A stretch of DNA of 64,000 bases, taken from NCBI GenBank assembly GCA_965279285.1, contig OZ257148.1, forward strand, positions 992,001-1,056,000, in the 5' to 3' direction. Each line of letters opens with the position of its first letter. Within the stretch, counting starts at the first letter, position 1. Of the stretch, positions 1 to 9,000 are shown piece by piece. The stretch is from G965279335 sp965279285 (GTDB lineage Bacteria; Pseudomonadota; Gammaproteobacteria; DSM-16500). The notes beneath the pieces were generated by a model. The model searched no databases and was not told the DNA's origin. It worked only from the letters and a program-made list of their open reading frames with translations. The position numbers and the translations under genes are program-made.

Positions 1-767
1 TTGCAAAGCAAACCCATACCGCATTATTTTTAGTGGGCCACGTGACTAAAGAAGGCACTTTAGCGGGACCACGAGTTTTAGAGCATATGGTTGATACCGT
101 TTTATATTTTGAGGGCGAGCAAGATAGTCGTTATCGCGTTATTCGTGCGGTTAAAAATCGTTTTGGTGCAGTGAACGAATTAGGAATTTTCGCAATGACG
201 GATAAAGGCTTGCGAGAGGTGAGCAATCCATCAGCTATTTTTTTATCGCGTTATGATAAACCAGTTTCAGGTAGTGTCGTCATGGCAACTCGAGAAGGTA
301 GCCGCCCTTTATTAGTTGAAGTACAAGCTTTAGTAGATGAAAGTCACATGGCAAATCCGCGTCGAGTGTGTGTGGGCATTGAGGCACAACGACTTTCAAT
401 GTTATTAGCTGTGTTACATCGCCATGCTGGAATAGCAACATATGATCAAGATGTTTTTGTCAATGTAGTAGGTGGTGTCCGAATTACAGAAACTGGAGCA
501 GATTTAGCTTTATTATTAGCCGTACTTTCTAGTTTACGTGATCGTCCTTTGCCGCAGGATTTAATTGTTTTTGGTGAGTTAGGTTTGGCGGGTGAAATGC
601 GGCCAGTGCAAGGTGGTCAAGAACGTTTGCGTGAAGCAGCTAAGCATGGATTTAAGCAGGCGATTGTGCCGTATGCAAATGCACCAAAAAATAGTATTGA
701 GGGCATGCAAGTGTATGCAACTAAATCATTACAAGAAGCTGTCGATGCTTTTAAAAATATGGCGTAA
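1..767 (+). CDS. radA: DNA repair protein RadA, C-terminal part (5' end outside window)
   Basis: The reading frame is already open at base 3 and ends with TAA at 765-767, so the N-terminal zinc finger and Walker A lie upstream of the window. What remains starts in the RecA-like ATPase core, with the typical RadA stretch LVGHVTKEG and GPRVLEHMVD, and continues into the Lon-protease-like C-terminal domain (residues such as NVVGGVRITETGADLA and GELGLAGEMRPV). RadA is a RecA-related helicase that promotes branch migration during recombination and repair. The alignment with the family by eye is unambiguous. A hairpin overlapping the stop codon probably terminates transcription. Confidence 0.95.
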   Translation, partial: AKQTHTALFLVGHVTKEGTLAGPRVLEHMVDTVLYFEGEQDSRYRVIRAVKNRFGAVNELGIFAMTDKGLREVSNPSAIFLSRYDKPVSGSVVMATREGSRPLLVEVQALVDESHMANPRRVCVGIEAQRLSMLLAVLHRHAGIATYDQDVFVNVVGGVRITETGADLALLLAVLSSLRDRPLPQDLIVFGELGLAGEMRPVQGGQERLREAAKHGFKQAIVPYANAPKNSIEGMQVYATKSLQEAVDAFKNMA

Positions 768-791
768 GCCCTGTTAAGGTTACGCCATTTT
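761..791. terminator. Rho-independent terminator after radA
   Basis: GGCGTAA (761-767) pairs perfectly with TTACGCC (780-786) and is followed by ATTTTTAG. The radA stop codon lies inside the left arm. The lipoprotein gene converges from the right, so the hairpin may serve both strands. Confidence 0.7.
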
Positions 792-808
792 TAGTGTTGC
801 ACGACGAT

Positions 809-1273
809 TTAGTCGTTGTTAACTTGTTTCCAGCTACCATCAGGTTGACGGCAAGCTGTGCCATACATTTGCTGTTTTTTTCCAGCAATAAAGGCCGTTG
901 TGCGATACTCACGACAATAGGGATTACCATCAAAAGTGACGTTTTGTGTCGGCACAACCGTATAGCGTGCATTGGTTTTGCTATTAGTCCAGTAGCTAGG
1001 TTGGCCGGCTGGGTTCCGTTCTAAGGCTTGATTCATTCGTAGTTTATCGGTTTCATCCATGTTTTTACCAATCGAGCCACCAATGAGTGCGCCAGCTAAG
1101 GTACCAAGACCGATAGCTAGCATTTGGCCGCCGCCTTGGCCGAATTGGCTGCCCACTAAACCACCAATGACGCCACCTGAGACTGTGCCAACATCTTGAT
1201 TTGTAACATCGGTACAGCCGATTAAACTAATGCTGGTTGCTAATACAATGGACGACATTAAAAATTTTTTCAT
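809..1273 (-). CDS. Glycine-zipper outer-membrane lipoprotein (17-kDa antigen/SlyB-like)
   Basis: The 154-residue product begins with a lipoprotein signal peptide (MKKFLMSSIVLA) ending in a lipobox, LIGC, with the acylated cysteine near residue 20. A glycine-zipper segment follows at about residues 30-70 (GTVSGGVIGGLVGSQFGQGG and GTLAGALIGGSIGK), the hallmark of the 17-kDa surface antigen/2TM glycine-zipper family. The C-terminal 80 residues contain YCREYRTTAFIAGK and a tail with TACRQPDGSW, also typical of that family. These are usually small outer-membrane-associated lipoproteins of structural or unknown role. The gene stands alone and converges on radA. Confidence 0.85.
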   Translation of the reverse strand: MKKFLMSSIVLATSISLIGCTDVTNQDVGTVSGGVIGGLVGSQFGQGGGQMLAIGLGTLAGALIGGSIGKNMDETDKLRMNQALERNPAGQPSYWTNSKTNARYTVVPTQNVTFDGNPYCREYRTTAFIAGKKQQMYGTACRQPDGSWKQVNND

Positions 1274-1384
1274 ACTATAAACTCCAAAAGGATAGGTTAC
1301 TTACGCAACGCGATATTCTATACTTTAAGAAACGAAGTTGCTAGATAATTCTGTACAAAATGAGACCATGAGGAGATAAATAGT

Positions 1385-1831
1385 ATGACATACAGGCAAG
1401 CTTATCCTGATTTACAGTTTGGGGACTACTTATTGACGGCAAATAAAAAAAAGTTAGATTTACAGTATGTCTATAATTTGCTTTGTTTGCCCTCAAAGTA
1501 TTCAACCGGCTTACCACCTGAGCGTTTATCTATGGTGATTAAAAATTCAGTTTGCTTTTCAGTTTGGTATCAAGGCGAGCAAGTGGGTTTCTCTCGCGTT
1601 ATTACTGATGGCACAGAGTTTGCGTCATTATGGGATGTTTTTGTTGATGAAGCCCATCGAAAAAAAGGGATAGGAAAAGCTTTAATGAAATATATATTTG
1701 AACATCCCTATCTTAAAGGAACGTTTCGATGGTTTTTAATGACGGAAGATGCACATGGACTTTATCAGAAATCTGGTTTTAAAGCAGAAGCGTATAATCC
1801 TTATGTGATGATGAGGGTGGGTGGGGGATAA
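1385..1831 (+). CDS. GNAT family N-acetyltransferase
   Basis: This 148-residue protein has the GNAT fold signature: strand LWDVFVDEAHR followed by the acetyl-CoA-binding loop KKGIGKALM (Q/RxxGxG/A type) at about residues 93-101, and a C-terminal YQKSGFKAE motif. The start ATG at 1385 has a strong ribosome site (GAGGAGA near 1370). The acetyl acceptor cannot be told from sequence; such stand-alone proteins act on small molecules or protein N-termini. The gene ends just before a 66-bp tandem REP array, which may form its transcript end. Confidence 0.85.
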   Translation: MTYRQAYPDLQFGDYLLTANKKKLDLQYVYNLLCLPSKYSTGLPPERLSMVIKNSVCFSVWYQGEQVGFSRVITDGTEFASLWDVFVDEAHRKKGIGKALMKYIFEHPYLKGTFRWFLMTEDAHGLYQKSGFKAEAYNPYVMMRVGGG

Positions 1832-1840
1832 TTAGAGTTT

Positions 1841-2324
1841 GGTGGGCACGCTGCGCTTTGCCCACCCTACAAAAGCATCACAATTTTAATATTATGCTGG
1901 AAAAATGGTGGGCACGCTGCGCTTTGTCCACCCTACAAAAGCATCACAATTTTAATATTATGTTGGAAAAATGGTGGGCACGCTGCGCTTTGCCCACCCT
2001 ACAAAAGCATCACAATTTTAATATTATGTTGGAAAAATGGTGGGTACGCTGCGCTTTGTCCACCCTACAAAAGCATCACAATTTTAATATTATGTTGGAA
2101 AAATGGTGGGCACGCTGCGCTTTGCCCACCCTACAAAAGCATTACAATTTTAATATTATGTTGGAAAAATGGTGGGCACGCTGCGCTTTGCCCACCCTAC
2201 AAAAGCATTACAAATTTAATATTATACTGGAAAAATGGTGGCCACGCTGCGCTCTGCCCACCCTACAAAAAATGACAAAAATAAAGTATAAAATGTAGGG
2301 TGGGCAAAGCGCAGCGTGCCCACC
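1841..2324. repeat. REP-like palindrome array: seven 66-bp direct units plus one inverted copy
   Basis: Units start at 1841, 1907, 1973, 2039, 2105, 2171 and 2237, an exact 66-bp period. Each carries a perfect 8-bp hairpin, GGTGGGCA...TGCCCACC, around a CGCTGCGCTT loop, followed by a conserved AT-rich linker (CTACAAAAGCATCACAATTT). An inverted copy lies at 2295-2324, so the array ends in a head-to-head arrangement. Single copies occur at 18928 and 20206. Because 66 is divisible by three, one frame stays open through the array, but it is repeat DNA, not a gene. Confidence 0.9.
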
Positions 2325-2352
2325 AAACTTCTGGCTACTAAATAGTAACCTC

Positions 2353-3381
2353 TTAGCTGCCCATTTTTAATTCTTCCCAGTATTTTTCATACAGTGCGAG
2401 TGCTTCGTCGCCAATATCCGTTTGAAATTCACCGCGATTTAAAATGGTATGGGAAGGATAAACAGTAGGGCTGTTTTTAATATTATCCGGTAATAATTTT
2501 TGTCCTGCCAGATTGGCTGTTGGGTAATTGTTATCAAGTGCGATAGCTTTCGCAATGTCGGCTCTTAGTAAAAAATTTAAAAATTTATAAGCATTTTCTC
2601 GGTGGGGTGCATTTTTGGGAATTGCGAGATTATCTACCCAGATAACAAAACCATCAGCAGGGTAAATAAAAGTTAAGTGAGTGTTTTCTTTTTTTGCTTT
2701 AAATAAGTCCCCATTCCAAGCCATTCCCAGTGTTGCATCTTCATCAATAAAAATTGAAATGACTGCATCGCTATTAAATAGTTTAATGTTAGGCATTAAT
2801 TCTTTTAGCTTAAAAAAAGCTTGTTTAATGTGTTCAGGATTGCTGTCATTCATGGAATATCCCAAAACGCGAAGAGCAACCGAAAAAACTTCACGAGCAT
2901 CATTTAAAAACATCAGTTGATCACGGTATTTTGGATCCCATAGATCAGACCAGCGAGTAATCGTGTTTTGTTGGAATTTGGTATTAAGAAATATGCCAGT
3001 CACACCCCAAATAAAAGGTGTGCTAAATTGATTTTTTGGATCATAAGCTTGATTTAAAAAGTCAGGATTAAGATTGTGAAAATTAACAAGTTTCGTTTTA
3101 TCTAAAGGCTCAAGCATGTTTTGTCGACGCATGCGATCAATGTAATAACTAGACGGTTCAACAATATCATAACCAGAATTTTTGCTTGCGCGTAATTTAG
3201 CATACATTGTTTCATTGCTATCGTAATTTGAGAAGTTAACTTTAATTCCAGTTTCTTTTTCAAATTGTTGAATGATAAAGTCAGGAATAACGCCAGACCA
3301 AGTATAGACATTGACAATGTTATCAGCAGCAAACAAGGTTGGAGATATTAAGTAAACCAGCCACAAGAACAATTGTTTCAT
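2353..3381 (-). CDS. potD: Spermidine/putrescine ABC transporter, periplasmic binding protein
   Basis: The protein starts with a signal peptide (MKQLFLWLVYLISPTLFA) and then NIVNVYTWSGVIPDFIIQQF, the standard opening of PotD/PotF polyamine-binding proteins. Later family motifs include FIWGVTGIFLNT, GMAWNGD and WVDNLAIPKNAPH. The start at 3381 is preferred over upstream ATGs because it has a GAGGAAAA ribosome site, gives a proper signal peptide, and overlaps the potC stop codon by four bases (ATGA). It captures polyamines in the periplasm for the PotABC permease encoded just upstream on the same strand. Confidence 0.93.
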   Translation of the reverse strand: MKQLFLWLVYLISPTLFAADNIVNVYTWSGVIPDFIIQQFEKETGIKVNFSNYDSNETMYAKLRASKNSGYDIVEPSSYYIDRMRRQNMLEPLDKTKLVNFHNLNPDFLNQAYDPKNQFSTPFIWGVTGIFLNTKFQQNTITRWSDLWDPKYRDQLMFLNDAREVFSVALRVLGYSMNDSNPEHIKQAFFKLKELMPNIKLFNSDAVISIFIDEDATLGMAWNGDLFKAKKENTHLTFIYPADGFVIWVDNLAIPKNAPHRENAYKFLNFLLRADIAKAIALDNNYPTANLAGQKLLPDNIKNSPTVYPSHTILNRGEFQTDIGDEALALYEKYWEELKMGS

Positions 3382-4145
3382 GGTTTTTTCCTCATCATCC
3401 ATTGCGAAGTCATAACAAGTAGCAAGGTTATTATAAACATGACGCTACATAGTGCATTGACTTCAGGTTTTACTCCTAAGCGAACCATAGAGTAAATTTT
3501 AAGGGGTAAAATTTCGAAATCAGGACCCGCGACAAAGTAACTGGTGATGACATCATCTAATGATAAGGTGAAGCTGAGTAACCAGCCGGCAATTAAAGCA
3601 GGCCAGAGTAAGGGTACAATAATTCGTATCATAATGACGCCGTCAGTTGCACCTAAATCTTTTGCCGCTTCAAAAATATATTTATCAAAGCTAACCATGC
3701 GACTATAAACAGTAACCACTACAAAAGGAATGCAAAAAGTAATGTGGGCAAAGAGCAATGTCCAGAAACCTAAGCTAATTTTCATGAGATTAAATAAAAT
3801 TAATAGTGATATGCCCATCACAATTTCAGGCGATAAAATTAAAATAAAAATTAAAGCTTGTAATAATTTACGGCCAAAAAATCGATAACGATAAAGGCTA
3901 ACTGCAGCTAAGCCGCCAATGCTGGTGGCGAGAGTTGCGCAGCTAATGCCTAAAATTAAAGAGTGGCCGACAGAAGTCCACAAATCACGATCCGTGAATA
4001 ATTCAGTATACCAGCGTAAAGAAGACCCATGCCAGACTAGAGAATATTGTGCGTTATTAAAAGAATAAACAATTAAGGCAATAATGGGGATATAAAAAAA
4101 CAAATAAATTAAAGTGAGGTATGATGAATTGCTTAGACGGTTCAT
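3378..4145 (-). CDS. potC: Spermidine/putrescine ABC transporter permease PotC
   Basis: The 255-residue inner-membrane permease has about six hydrophobic segments and the binding-protein-dependent transport EAA loop (EAAKDLGATDGVIMIRIIVP, about residues 170-190), which docks on the PotA ATPase. The N-terminus (YLFFYIPIIALIVYSFN) and the segment LDDVITSYFVAGP are characteristic of PotC/PotI. It overlaps potB at its start and potD at its end by ATGA, which indicates translational coupling in a potABCD operon. Confidence 0.93.
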   Translation of the reverse strand: MNRLSNSSYLTLIYLFFYIPIIALIVYSFNNAQYSLVWHGSSLRWYTELFTDRDLWTSVGHSLILGISCATLATSIGGLAAVSLYRYRFFGRKLLQALIFILILSPEIVMGISLLILFNLMKISLGFWTLLFAHITFCIPFVVVTVYSRMVSFDKYIFEAAKDLGATDGVIMIRIIVPLLWPALIAGWLLSFTLSLDDVITSYFVAGPDFEILPLKIYSMVRLGVKPEVNALCSVMFIITLLLVMTSQWMMRKKP

Positions 4146-4996
4146 AGTAAATCATGCTCCTCTTTTCCCTTGGTGCTACGCCAATAAATGAGTAGCAATA
4201 ATGTTAATGTCAGAGCAAGTACTATGCTGATAGCTGATCCAAATGGCCAATTTCCAGCAATTAAAAATTGATTTTGAATTAAATTACCGAGCAATATTGA
4301 TTTTGCACCGCCTAATAAATCAGGAATGTAAAATAAAGTCATAGCGGGTAAAAATACTAAAATGCAACCGGCTATAATGCCTGGTGTGGTAAGAGGAATA
4401 ATAATTTTTCTGAACGTTGTGAAACGATTTGCGCCTAAGTCACGAGCAGCATCAATTAGGCGATTGTCTAGGCGTTCAATATTCGTTAGCAGAGGTAAGA
4501 TCATAAACGGAAGTAAATTGTAAACTAAGCCAATTAGGACTGAGGTATTGTTAAATAGTAATGGAATAGGTTTATCGGTAATACCTAGCCATAACAGGGT
4601 TGAATTAATGATACCGCTCGGCTTTAAAATTGAAATCATTGAATAAGTACGAATGAGTGAGCTAGTCCAAAAAGGAATGATAATTAAAAGGATGAGTAAT
4701 CCTTTAAGGTGACTTTTAGTGCGAGCAATAATGTAAGCAAATGGATAACCCAGTAATAAACAAATGAAAGTGCATAATCCAGCGAGATAAAAAGAATGTT
4801 CGAATATTTTTATATAGACGAAATTATTAAGTGCTGCATAGTTTTCTAGAGTAAAAGGTAATTTAATCAGTTGATTTTCATCATGGCTGAGTAGACTAGC
4901 AATAATCACTAAACCATACGGCACTAAGGAAAAAAATAATAACCATATTCCTACTAGGCTAAGCGAAAAGCGGCGAAATAAATAATTACCCTTCAT
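4142..4996 (-). CDS. potB: Spermidine/putrescine ABC transporter permease PotB
   Basis: The product is a polytopic membrane protein with an EAA-type loop (DAARDLGANRFTTFRKIIIP) and the PotB/PotH signature IPFWTSSLIRTYSMISIL. The start was placed at 4996 (MKGNYLFRRF), 11 bases inside the end of potA; longer versions would read back through potA in another frame and lack homology. It pairs with PotC to form the transmembrane channel of the polyamine importer. Confidence 0.92.
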   Translation of the reverse strand: MKGNYLFRRFSLSLVGIWLLFFSLVPYGLVIIASLLSHDENQLIKLPFTLENYAALNNFVYIKIFEHSFYLAGLCTFICLLLGYPFAYIIARTKSHLKGLLILLIIIPFWTSSLIRTYSMISILKPSGIINSTLLWLGITDKPIPLLFNNTSVLIGLVYNLLPFMILPLLTNIERLDNRLIDAARDLGANRFTTFRKIIIPLTTPGIIAGCILVFLPAMTLFYIPDLLGGAKSILLGNLIQNQFLIAGNWPFGSAISIVLALTLTLLLLIYWRSTKGKEEHDLL

Positions 4997-6080
4997 ATGG
5001 CAAAACGACCTCCCATCCGGATAGCCAGGTTGCCCATACTTTTTCACCCATTGCATATTCGAGTCGGTCATCATCTTCATCAAAGAAAGTGGTTGCAGCA
5101 ACTAAAGTATTATTGGATAGGCGCACCATCAAATCGACTGTGGTACCTTTGTAGATAACTTCTTCAACAACACCAGGAAACATTTCATTGGTATCAGTAA
5201 CTTCGGCTTGACCCCACATGCGTAAATCTTCCGGTCGGACGAGTAGATGAGCTTTTTGTCCAACTGAAAATTGACGTGAGCTTTTGACTATGCGTAACTT
5301 GCCATCAATAGAGACGGTAATCAATTTGTCATCAATTTTTATAATTTCACAATCAAAGATATTAGCTTCACCAATAAATTTTGCCACATTGAGATTTTGT
5401 GGATCTTCATAAACTTGTCTGGGGGTGCCAACCTGCTCTATTGACCCGTCTTGCATAATAACGACACGGTCTGACATTGAGAGTGCTTCTTCTTGGTCAT
5501 GAGTAACAAAGATAAAGGTAATGCCGAGTTTACGTTGTAGCTGTTTAAGCTCGATTTGCATGGTTTTGCGTAATCGATAGTCGAGTGAGCTGAGTGGCTC
5601 ATCAAGTAATAAAACTAAGGGGCTGTTTACAACCGCACGTGCTATTGCAACGCGTTGTTGCTGGCCGCCACTGAGCTGGTCGGGTTTGCGATGGGTAAAT
5701 TTTTCTAATTTTACGGTTTTTAATACATCGGTAACACGCGCAGTAATTTCTTTTTTTGGTAGTTTTTGACAGCGTAGTCCAAAGGCAACATTATCAAAAA
5801 CACTCATATGCGGAAATAAAGCATAACTTTGGAAAACAGTATGGACATGACGTAAATGAGGAGCAAGACCGTTAACATCATTGCCATTAATGAATACTTG
5901 TCCTTTACTGGGGTTTTCAAACCCAGAAATTAAACGCAACAACGTTGTTTTGCCACAGCCAGAGGGCCCCAAAAGAGTGAGAAATTCTCCGTTGCGAATT
6001 TCAAGGTTAATATCATGCAAGATTTCATGGCCATGAATGGACTTTGAAACACCGCGTAGCTCTATAATATTCGTTGTCAT
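4986..6080 (-). CDS. potA: Spermidine/putrescine ABC transporter ATP-binding protein
   Basis: The 364-residue ATPase shows Walker A (GPSGCGKTT, about residues 39-47), the Q-loop, the ABC signature LSGGQQQR, Walker B with LLLLDEPLSSLD, and the switch histidine in FVTHDQEEA. The C-terminal third is the TOBE-type regulatory domain (VRPEDLRM). It is the first gene of potABCD and hydrolyses ATP to drive polyamine import. The start at 6080 follows AGAGGAA closely. Upstream lies a 155-bp palindromic element rather than an obvious promoter. Confidence 0.95.
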   Translation of the reverse strand: MTTNIIELRGVSKSIHGHEILHDINLEIRNGEFLTLLGPSGCGKTTLLRLISGFENPSKGQVFINGNDVNGLAPHLRHVHTVFQSYALFPHMSVFDNVAFGLRCQKLPKKEITARVTDVLKTVKLEKFTHRKPDQLSGGQQQRVAIARAVVNSPLVLLLDEPLSSLDYRLRKTMQIELKQLQRKLGITFIFVTHDQEEALSMSDRVVIMQDGSIEQVGTPRQVYEDPQNLNVAKFIGEANIFDCEIIKIDDKLITVSIDGKLRIVKSSRQFSVGQKAHLLVRPEDLRMWGQAEVTDTNEMFPGVVEEVIYKGTTVDLMVRLSNNTLVAATTFFDEDDDRLEYAMGEKVWATWLSGWEVVLPYEG

Positions 6081-6177
6081 TTCCTCTGGATGTCCCCTTC
6101 TCTAATTCTGCTGGCGAAAAGTTACTGATTATGGGATCTCAGGCCGCAGATGTCTATAGTTTTTGCTAAGCAAGGCG

Positions 6178-6332
6178 ATGTAACTATTCAGCGGCGAGGG
6201 CGCGGTGAGTGTAGCACTTAAAATACCCGCTCTGAGCGAAACATCCCTGTTTTAGGCTTGCCATCCATGGCAAGCAAGTCGCTCTATTTTAAGTACTACA
6301 CTCACCGCGCCCTCGCCGCTGAATAGTTACAT
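6178..6332. repeat. Large palindromic element with 47-bp inverted arms (MITE-like)
   Basis: The arms at 6178-6224 and 6286-6332 are inverted copies with one mismatch, beginning ATGTAACTATTCAGCGGCGA on the left. The 61-bp centre holds two more hairpins: CGCTC-T-GAGCG at about 6229 and GCTTGCCAT-CC-ATGGCAAGC at 6256-6275. No ORF is inside. The arm ends (CTGAATAGTTAC) recur beside the REP elements at 2295 and 20206, which suggests a shared family or shared target. It separates potA from the divergent PurQ-like gene. Confidence 0.85.
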
Positions 6333-6362
6333 TTTTTTGTATATCTTCTTTTTAGGAAGGTA

Positions 6363-7718
6363 ATGTTGTTGTTGTCTTGGCTTCATGTTATTTTGTTGCG
6401 CATCAGCAGTTTATCTGTACAGGATGTTTATCATTATATGCCAGAACGAGCGGAACCCATTGATTCTGATCAACTTTTATTAAAAGTCGCTGTTATCCGG
6501 TTGGATTGCGTGGTGCTTGAGTCAGAGCTTAAAGATGCCTTGCGGCGGGCAAAGCTAAAGCCTGTTGAGTTTTGGTGGGATCAGCCGAATGTTCAGCTTA
6601 TTGATTGTGCTGCTTATATTATTACCGGTGATTTTCCTAGCATTGAGGGCATTGATCAGTCACGAGCCAGTGCAATTGCGGCATTAGATCCGATGATGCA
6701 AATTCTGAAAGAACAAAGTCAGCAAGGTAAGCCTGTTTTAGGTATTGGCAGTGGGGCGCAAATTTTAGTTGAGGCTGGGTTGGTGCCGGGTGTTGAAGGC
6801 TATCGTTTAGCCATGGCGCTAACTGATAATCAATGTATACAAGCGGGCAAAGTGTTGACCCCAACGGTTTCTCCGGCATCTGCTCATGTGCGTTTAGCAG
6901 ATGATTATCAATTAAATGCTTTTACACGAAAATTAACGCCTAAAATAATATTATCATTTTTTATGGGGTCTGCTGCAGGTTGCTTTGTTTTTGGCCCAGC
7001 GTTATCGGCAGAAATTCAAGCGCAGGGATTACATGTATTTCAGTATTGTGATGAGCAGGGCCAGGTCATTGATGAATTTCCAATTAATCCGAATGGTTCC
7101 TTACATAATATTGCGGCGATAAGTAATAAAGCTGGGAATGTGATGGCGATAGTGCCGCATCCTGAAAGTGATGTGAGTGGTGACGTTATTTTTCAATCAC
7201 TATTTGATTATATTAAAGAACAACAATTTCAAGTAACAACACCACTTTACTACTATCCACGACCACGAGCGTTAACGCGTTACCAAGCGCAAGGATATCA
7301 ATGGTTAGTTAATTTACCACATCAAGATGATCAAGCACTGCAGGCGCAAGATGCTTTTAATCATCTTGGTGTTACGGTTTCTATTCAGCGACAAATACAT
7401 TGGGAAATCGTTTGTGATTCAGAAGAGTTGCTAGAAGAAATTAAATTGAGTGGTGTTTTGGTGAAAAAAGAAAAAATCAATTTAACGCGTTTAAATACGG
7501 AAGATGCAGCTTTTTTAGTGCGGCCGAAAGCGAACTGGATGGGTCAGCAAAAGCAACAAATACTAACAGATCAATTTAAGTTGGAAGGGGTTAAAGCCAT
7601 TCATTATGGCATGCTTTGGTATATAGCAGGAGAAAACAATTTAGATAAATATATTCAATTTATGCTGAGTGCGCATTTGTTATTTAATCCTTATTCGCAT
7701 GATGCATATCGATATTAA
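6363..7718 (+). CDS. PurQ-like class I glutamine amidotransferase homologue, apparently without catalytic residues
   Basis: The 451-residue product aligns by eye with PurQ, the glutaminase subunit of FGAM synthase. Shared stretches are LKVAVIRLD at the start, GKPVLGI...QILVEAGLVPG in the middle, and NPNGSLHNIA followed by GNVMAIVPHPES. The nucleophile motif G-I/V-C-N-G is replaced by GIGSGAQ, so the cysteine is absent, and the conserved AHGEG segment is not recognisable. About 160 extra C-terminal residues (from about 290) follow the PurQ part; a PurS-like fold is possible but I cannot show it. A start slightly downstream (TTG 6366-6369) would space the AGGAAGG ribosome site better. It sits 19 bp upstream of glyA, possibly cotranscribed. 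Confidence 0.65.
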   Translation: MLLLSWLHVILLRISSLSVQDVYHYMPERAEPIDSDQLLLKVAVIRLDCVVLESELKDALRRAKLKPVEFWWDQPNVQLIDCAAYIITGDFPSIEGIDQSRASAIAALDPMMQILKEQSQQGKPVLGIGSGAQILVEAGLVPGVEGYRLAMALTDNQCIQAGKVLTPTVSPASAHVRLADDYQLNAFTRKLTPKIILSFFMGSAAGCFVFGPALSAEIQAQGLHVFQYCDEQGQVIDEFPINPNGSLHNIAAISNKAGNVMAIVPHPESDVSGDVIFQSLFDYIKEQQFQVTTPLYYYPRPRALTRYQAQGYQWLVNLPHQDDQALQAQDAFNHLGVTVSIQRQIHWEIVCDSEELLEEIKLSGVLVKKEKINLTRLNTEDAAFLVRPKANWMGQQKQQILTDQFKLEGVKAIHYGMLWYIAGENNLDKYIQFMLSAHLLFNPYSHDAYRY

Positions 7719-7737
7719 TTTAATGTAGGAGTTAATT

Positions 7738-9000
7738 ATGTATACTCATCGTTCTCTGCAAGAATTTGATCCGCTTATTTATCAAGCTGTTCGTGCCGAA
7801 GAGCAGCGTCAAGAAGAGCATATTGAATTAATTGCCTCTGAAAATTATGTCAGTCCTTTGATTTTAGAATTGCAAGGTTCGGTATTAACTAACAAATACG
7901 CAGAAGGTTATCCTGGTAAACGCTATTACGGCGGTTGTGAATTTGTTGATATTGCAGAAAATCTTGCAATTGAGCGCGTAAAAAAATTATTTGGTGCGGC
8001 ATATGCTAATGTGCAACCCCATTCTGGATCGCAAGCGAATGCAGCTGCTTATGCAGCAATGATTCAACCCGGTGATGTTGTTTTGGGTATGAGCTTAGCT
8101 CATGGCGGGCACTTGACACATGGATCATCAGTCAACTTTTCTGGTAAAAATTATCAATTTTATTCTTATGGTTTGGATCCAGCGACGGGATTGATTGATT
8201 ATGTGGCGATGGAAAAATTAGCGCATGAACATCAACCTAAGTTAATTGTTGCTGGATTTTCTGCTTATTCGCGCAAAGTGGATTGGCAAAGAATTCGTGA
8301 GATTGCTGATAGTGTGGGTGCTTATATGTTAGCAGATATTGCGCATGTTGCGGGTTTAATTGCAGTGGATCTTTATCCGTCACCCATTAATATTGCCGAT
8401 GTGATAACGTCAACAACGCACAAGACATTACGGGGACCGCGCGCGGGTTTAATTTTAGCAAAAGCCAATCCTGAGTTAGAGAAGAAGTTAAATTCAGCCG
8501 TTTTTCCTGGTACTCAAGGCGGTCCGCTAATGCATGTTATTGCGGCAAAAGCGGTTGCTTTTCTTGAAGCGTTGCAGCCCGAATTTAAAGTATATCAACA
8601 GCAAATTTTACAGAATGCTAAGATAATGGCTGAGACGATGAAAAAGCAGGGTTATCGTATTGTCAGTGACGGCACTGATAATCATTTATTTTTGGTTGAT
8701 TTAATTAATAAAAAAATTACCGGCAAAGATGCAGAAGCAGCATTGAGTAAAGCCAATATTACCACCAACAAAAATTCAGTACCGAATGACCCGCAAACAC
8801 CATTTGTAACAAGTGGTTTACGTTTAGGTACACCTGCGGTTACCACGCGCGGCTTTAAAGAGCTTGAGTGTGAAATGTTAGCTGGATGGATTTGTGAAAT
8901 ATTAGATAATATTGAAAATGAACAAAAAATTAAGCTAGTAAAGGAAAAGGTAGCGCACTTATGTCAACAATTTCCGGTTTATTCTATTTTACCGGAATAA
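7738..9000 (+). CDS. glyA: Serine hydroxymethyltransferase
   Basis: The 420-residue PLP enzyme converts serine and tetrahydrofolate to glycine and 5,10-methylene-tetrahydrofolate, supplying one-carbon units for purine and thymidylate synthesis. Recognisable motifs are ELIASENYVS, NKYAEGYPGKRYYGGC, NVQPHSGSQANAAAY, the PLP-lysine region DVITSTTHKTLRGPR (about residues 222-236) and the C-terminal TSGLRLGTPAVTTRGF. Length is standard. TAGGAG precedes the ATG. The 3' end overlaps convergent idi by 17 bp. Confidence 0.97.
   Translation: MYTHRSLQEFDPLIYQAVRAEEQRQEEHIELIASENYVSPLILELQGSVLTNKYAEGYPGKRYYGGCEFVDIAENLAIERVKKLFGAAYANVQPHSGSQANAAAYAAMIQPGDVVLGMSLAHGGHLTHGSSVNFSGKNYQFYSYGLDPATGLIDYVAMEKLAHEHQPKLIVAGFSAYSRKVDWQRIREIADSVGAYMLADIAHVAGLIAVDLYPSPINIADVITSTTHKTLRGPRAGLILAKANPELEKKLNSAVFPGTQGGPLMHVIAAKAVAFLEALQPEFKVYQQQILQNAKIMAETMKKQGYRIVSDGTDNHLFLVDLINKKITGKDAEAALSKANITTNKNSVPNDPQTPFVTSGLRLGTPAVTTRGFKELECEMLAGWICEILDNIENEQKIKLVKEKVAHLCQQFPVYSILPE

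Noticed and set aside
1858..2298. 146-residue ORF made of repeated LQKHHNFNIMLEKWW units
   Set aside because: It is an open frame through a 66-bp tandem REP array (66 is divisible by three); no ribosome site and the DNA palindrome explains the sequence.
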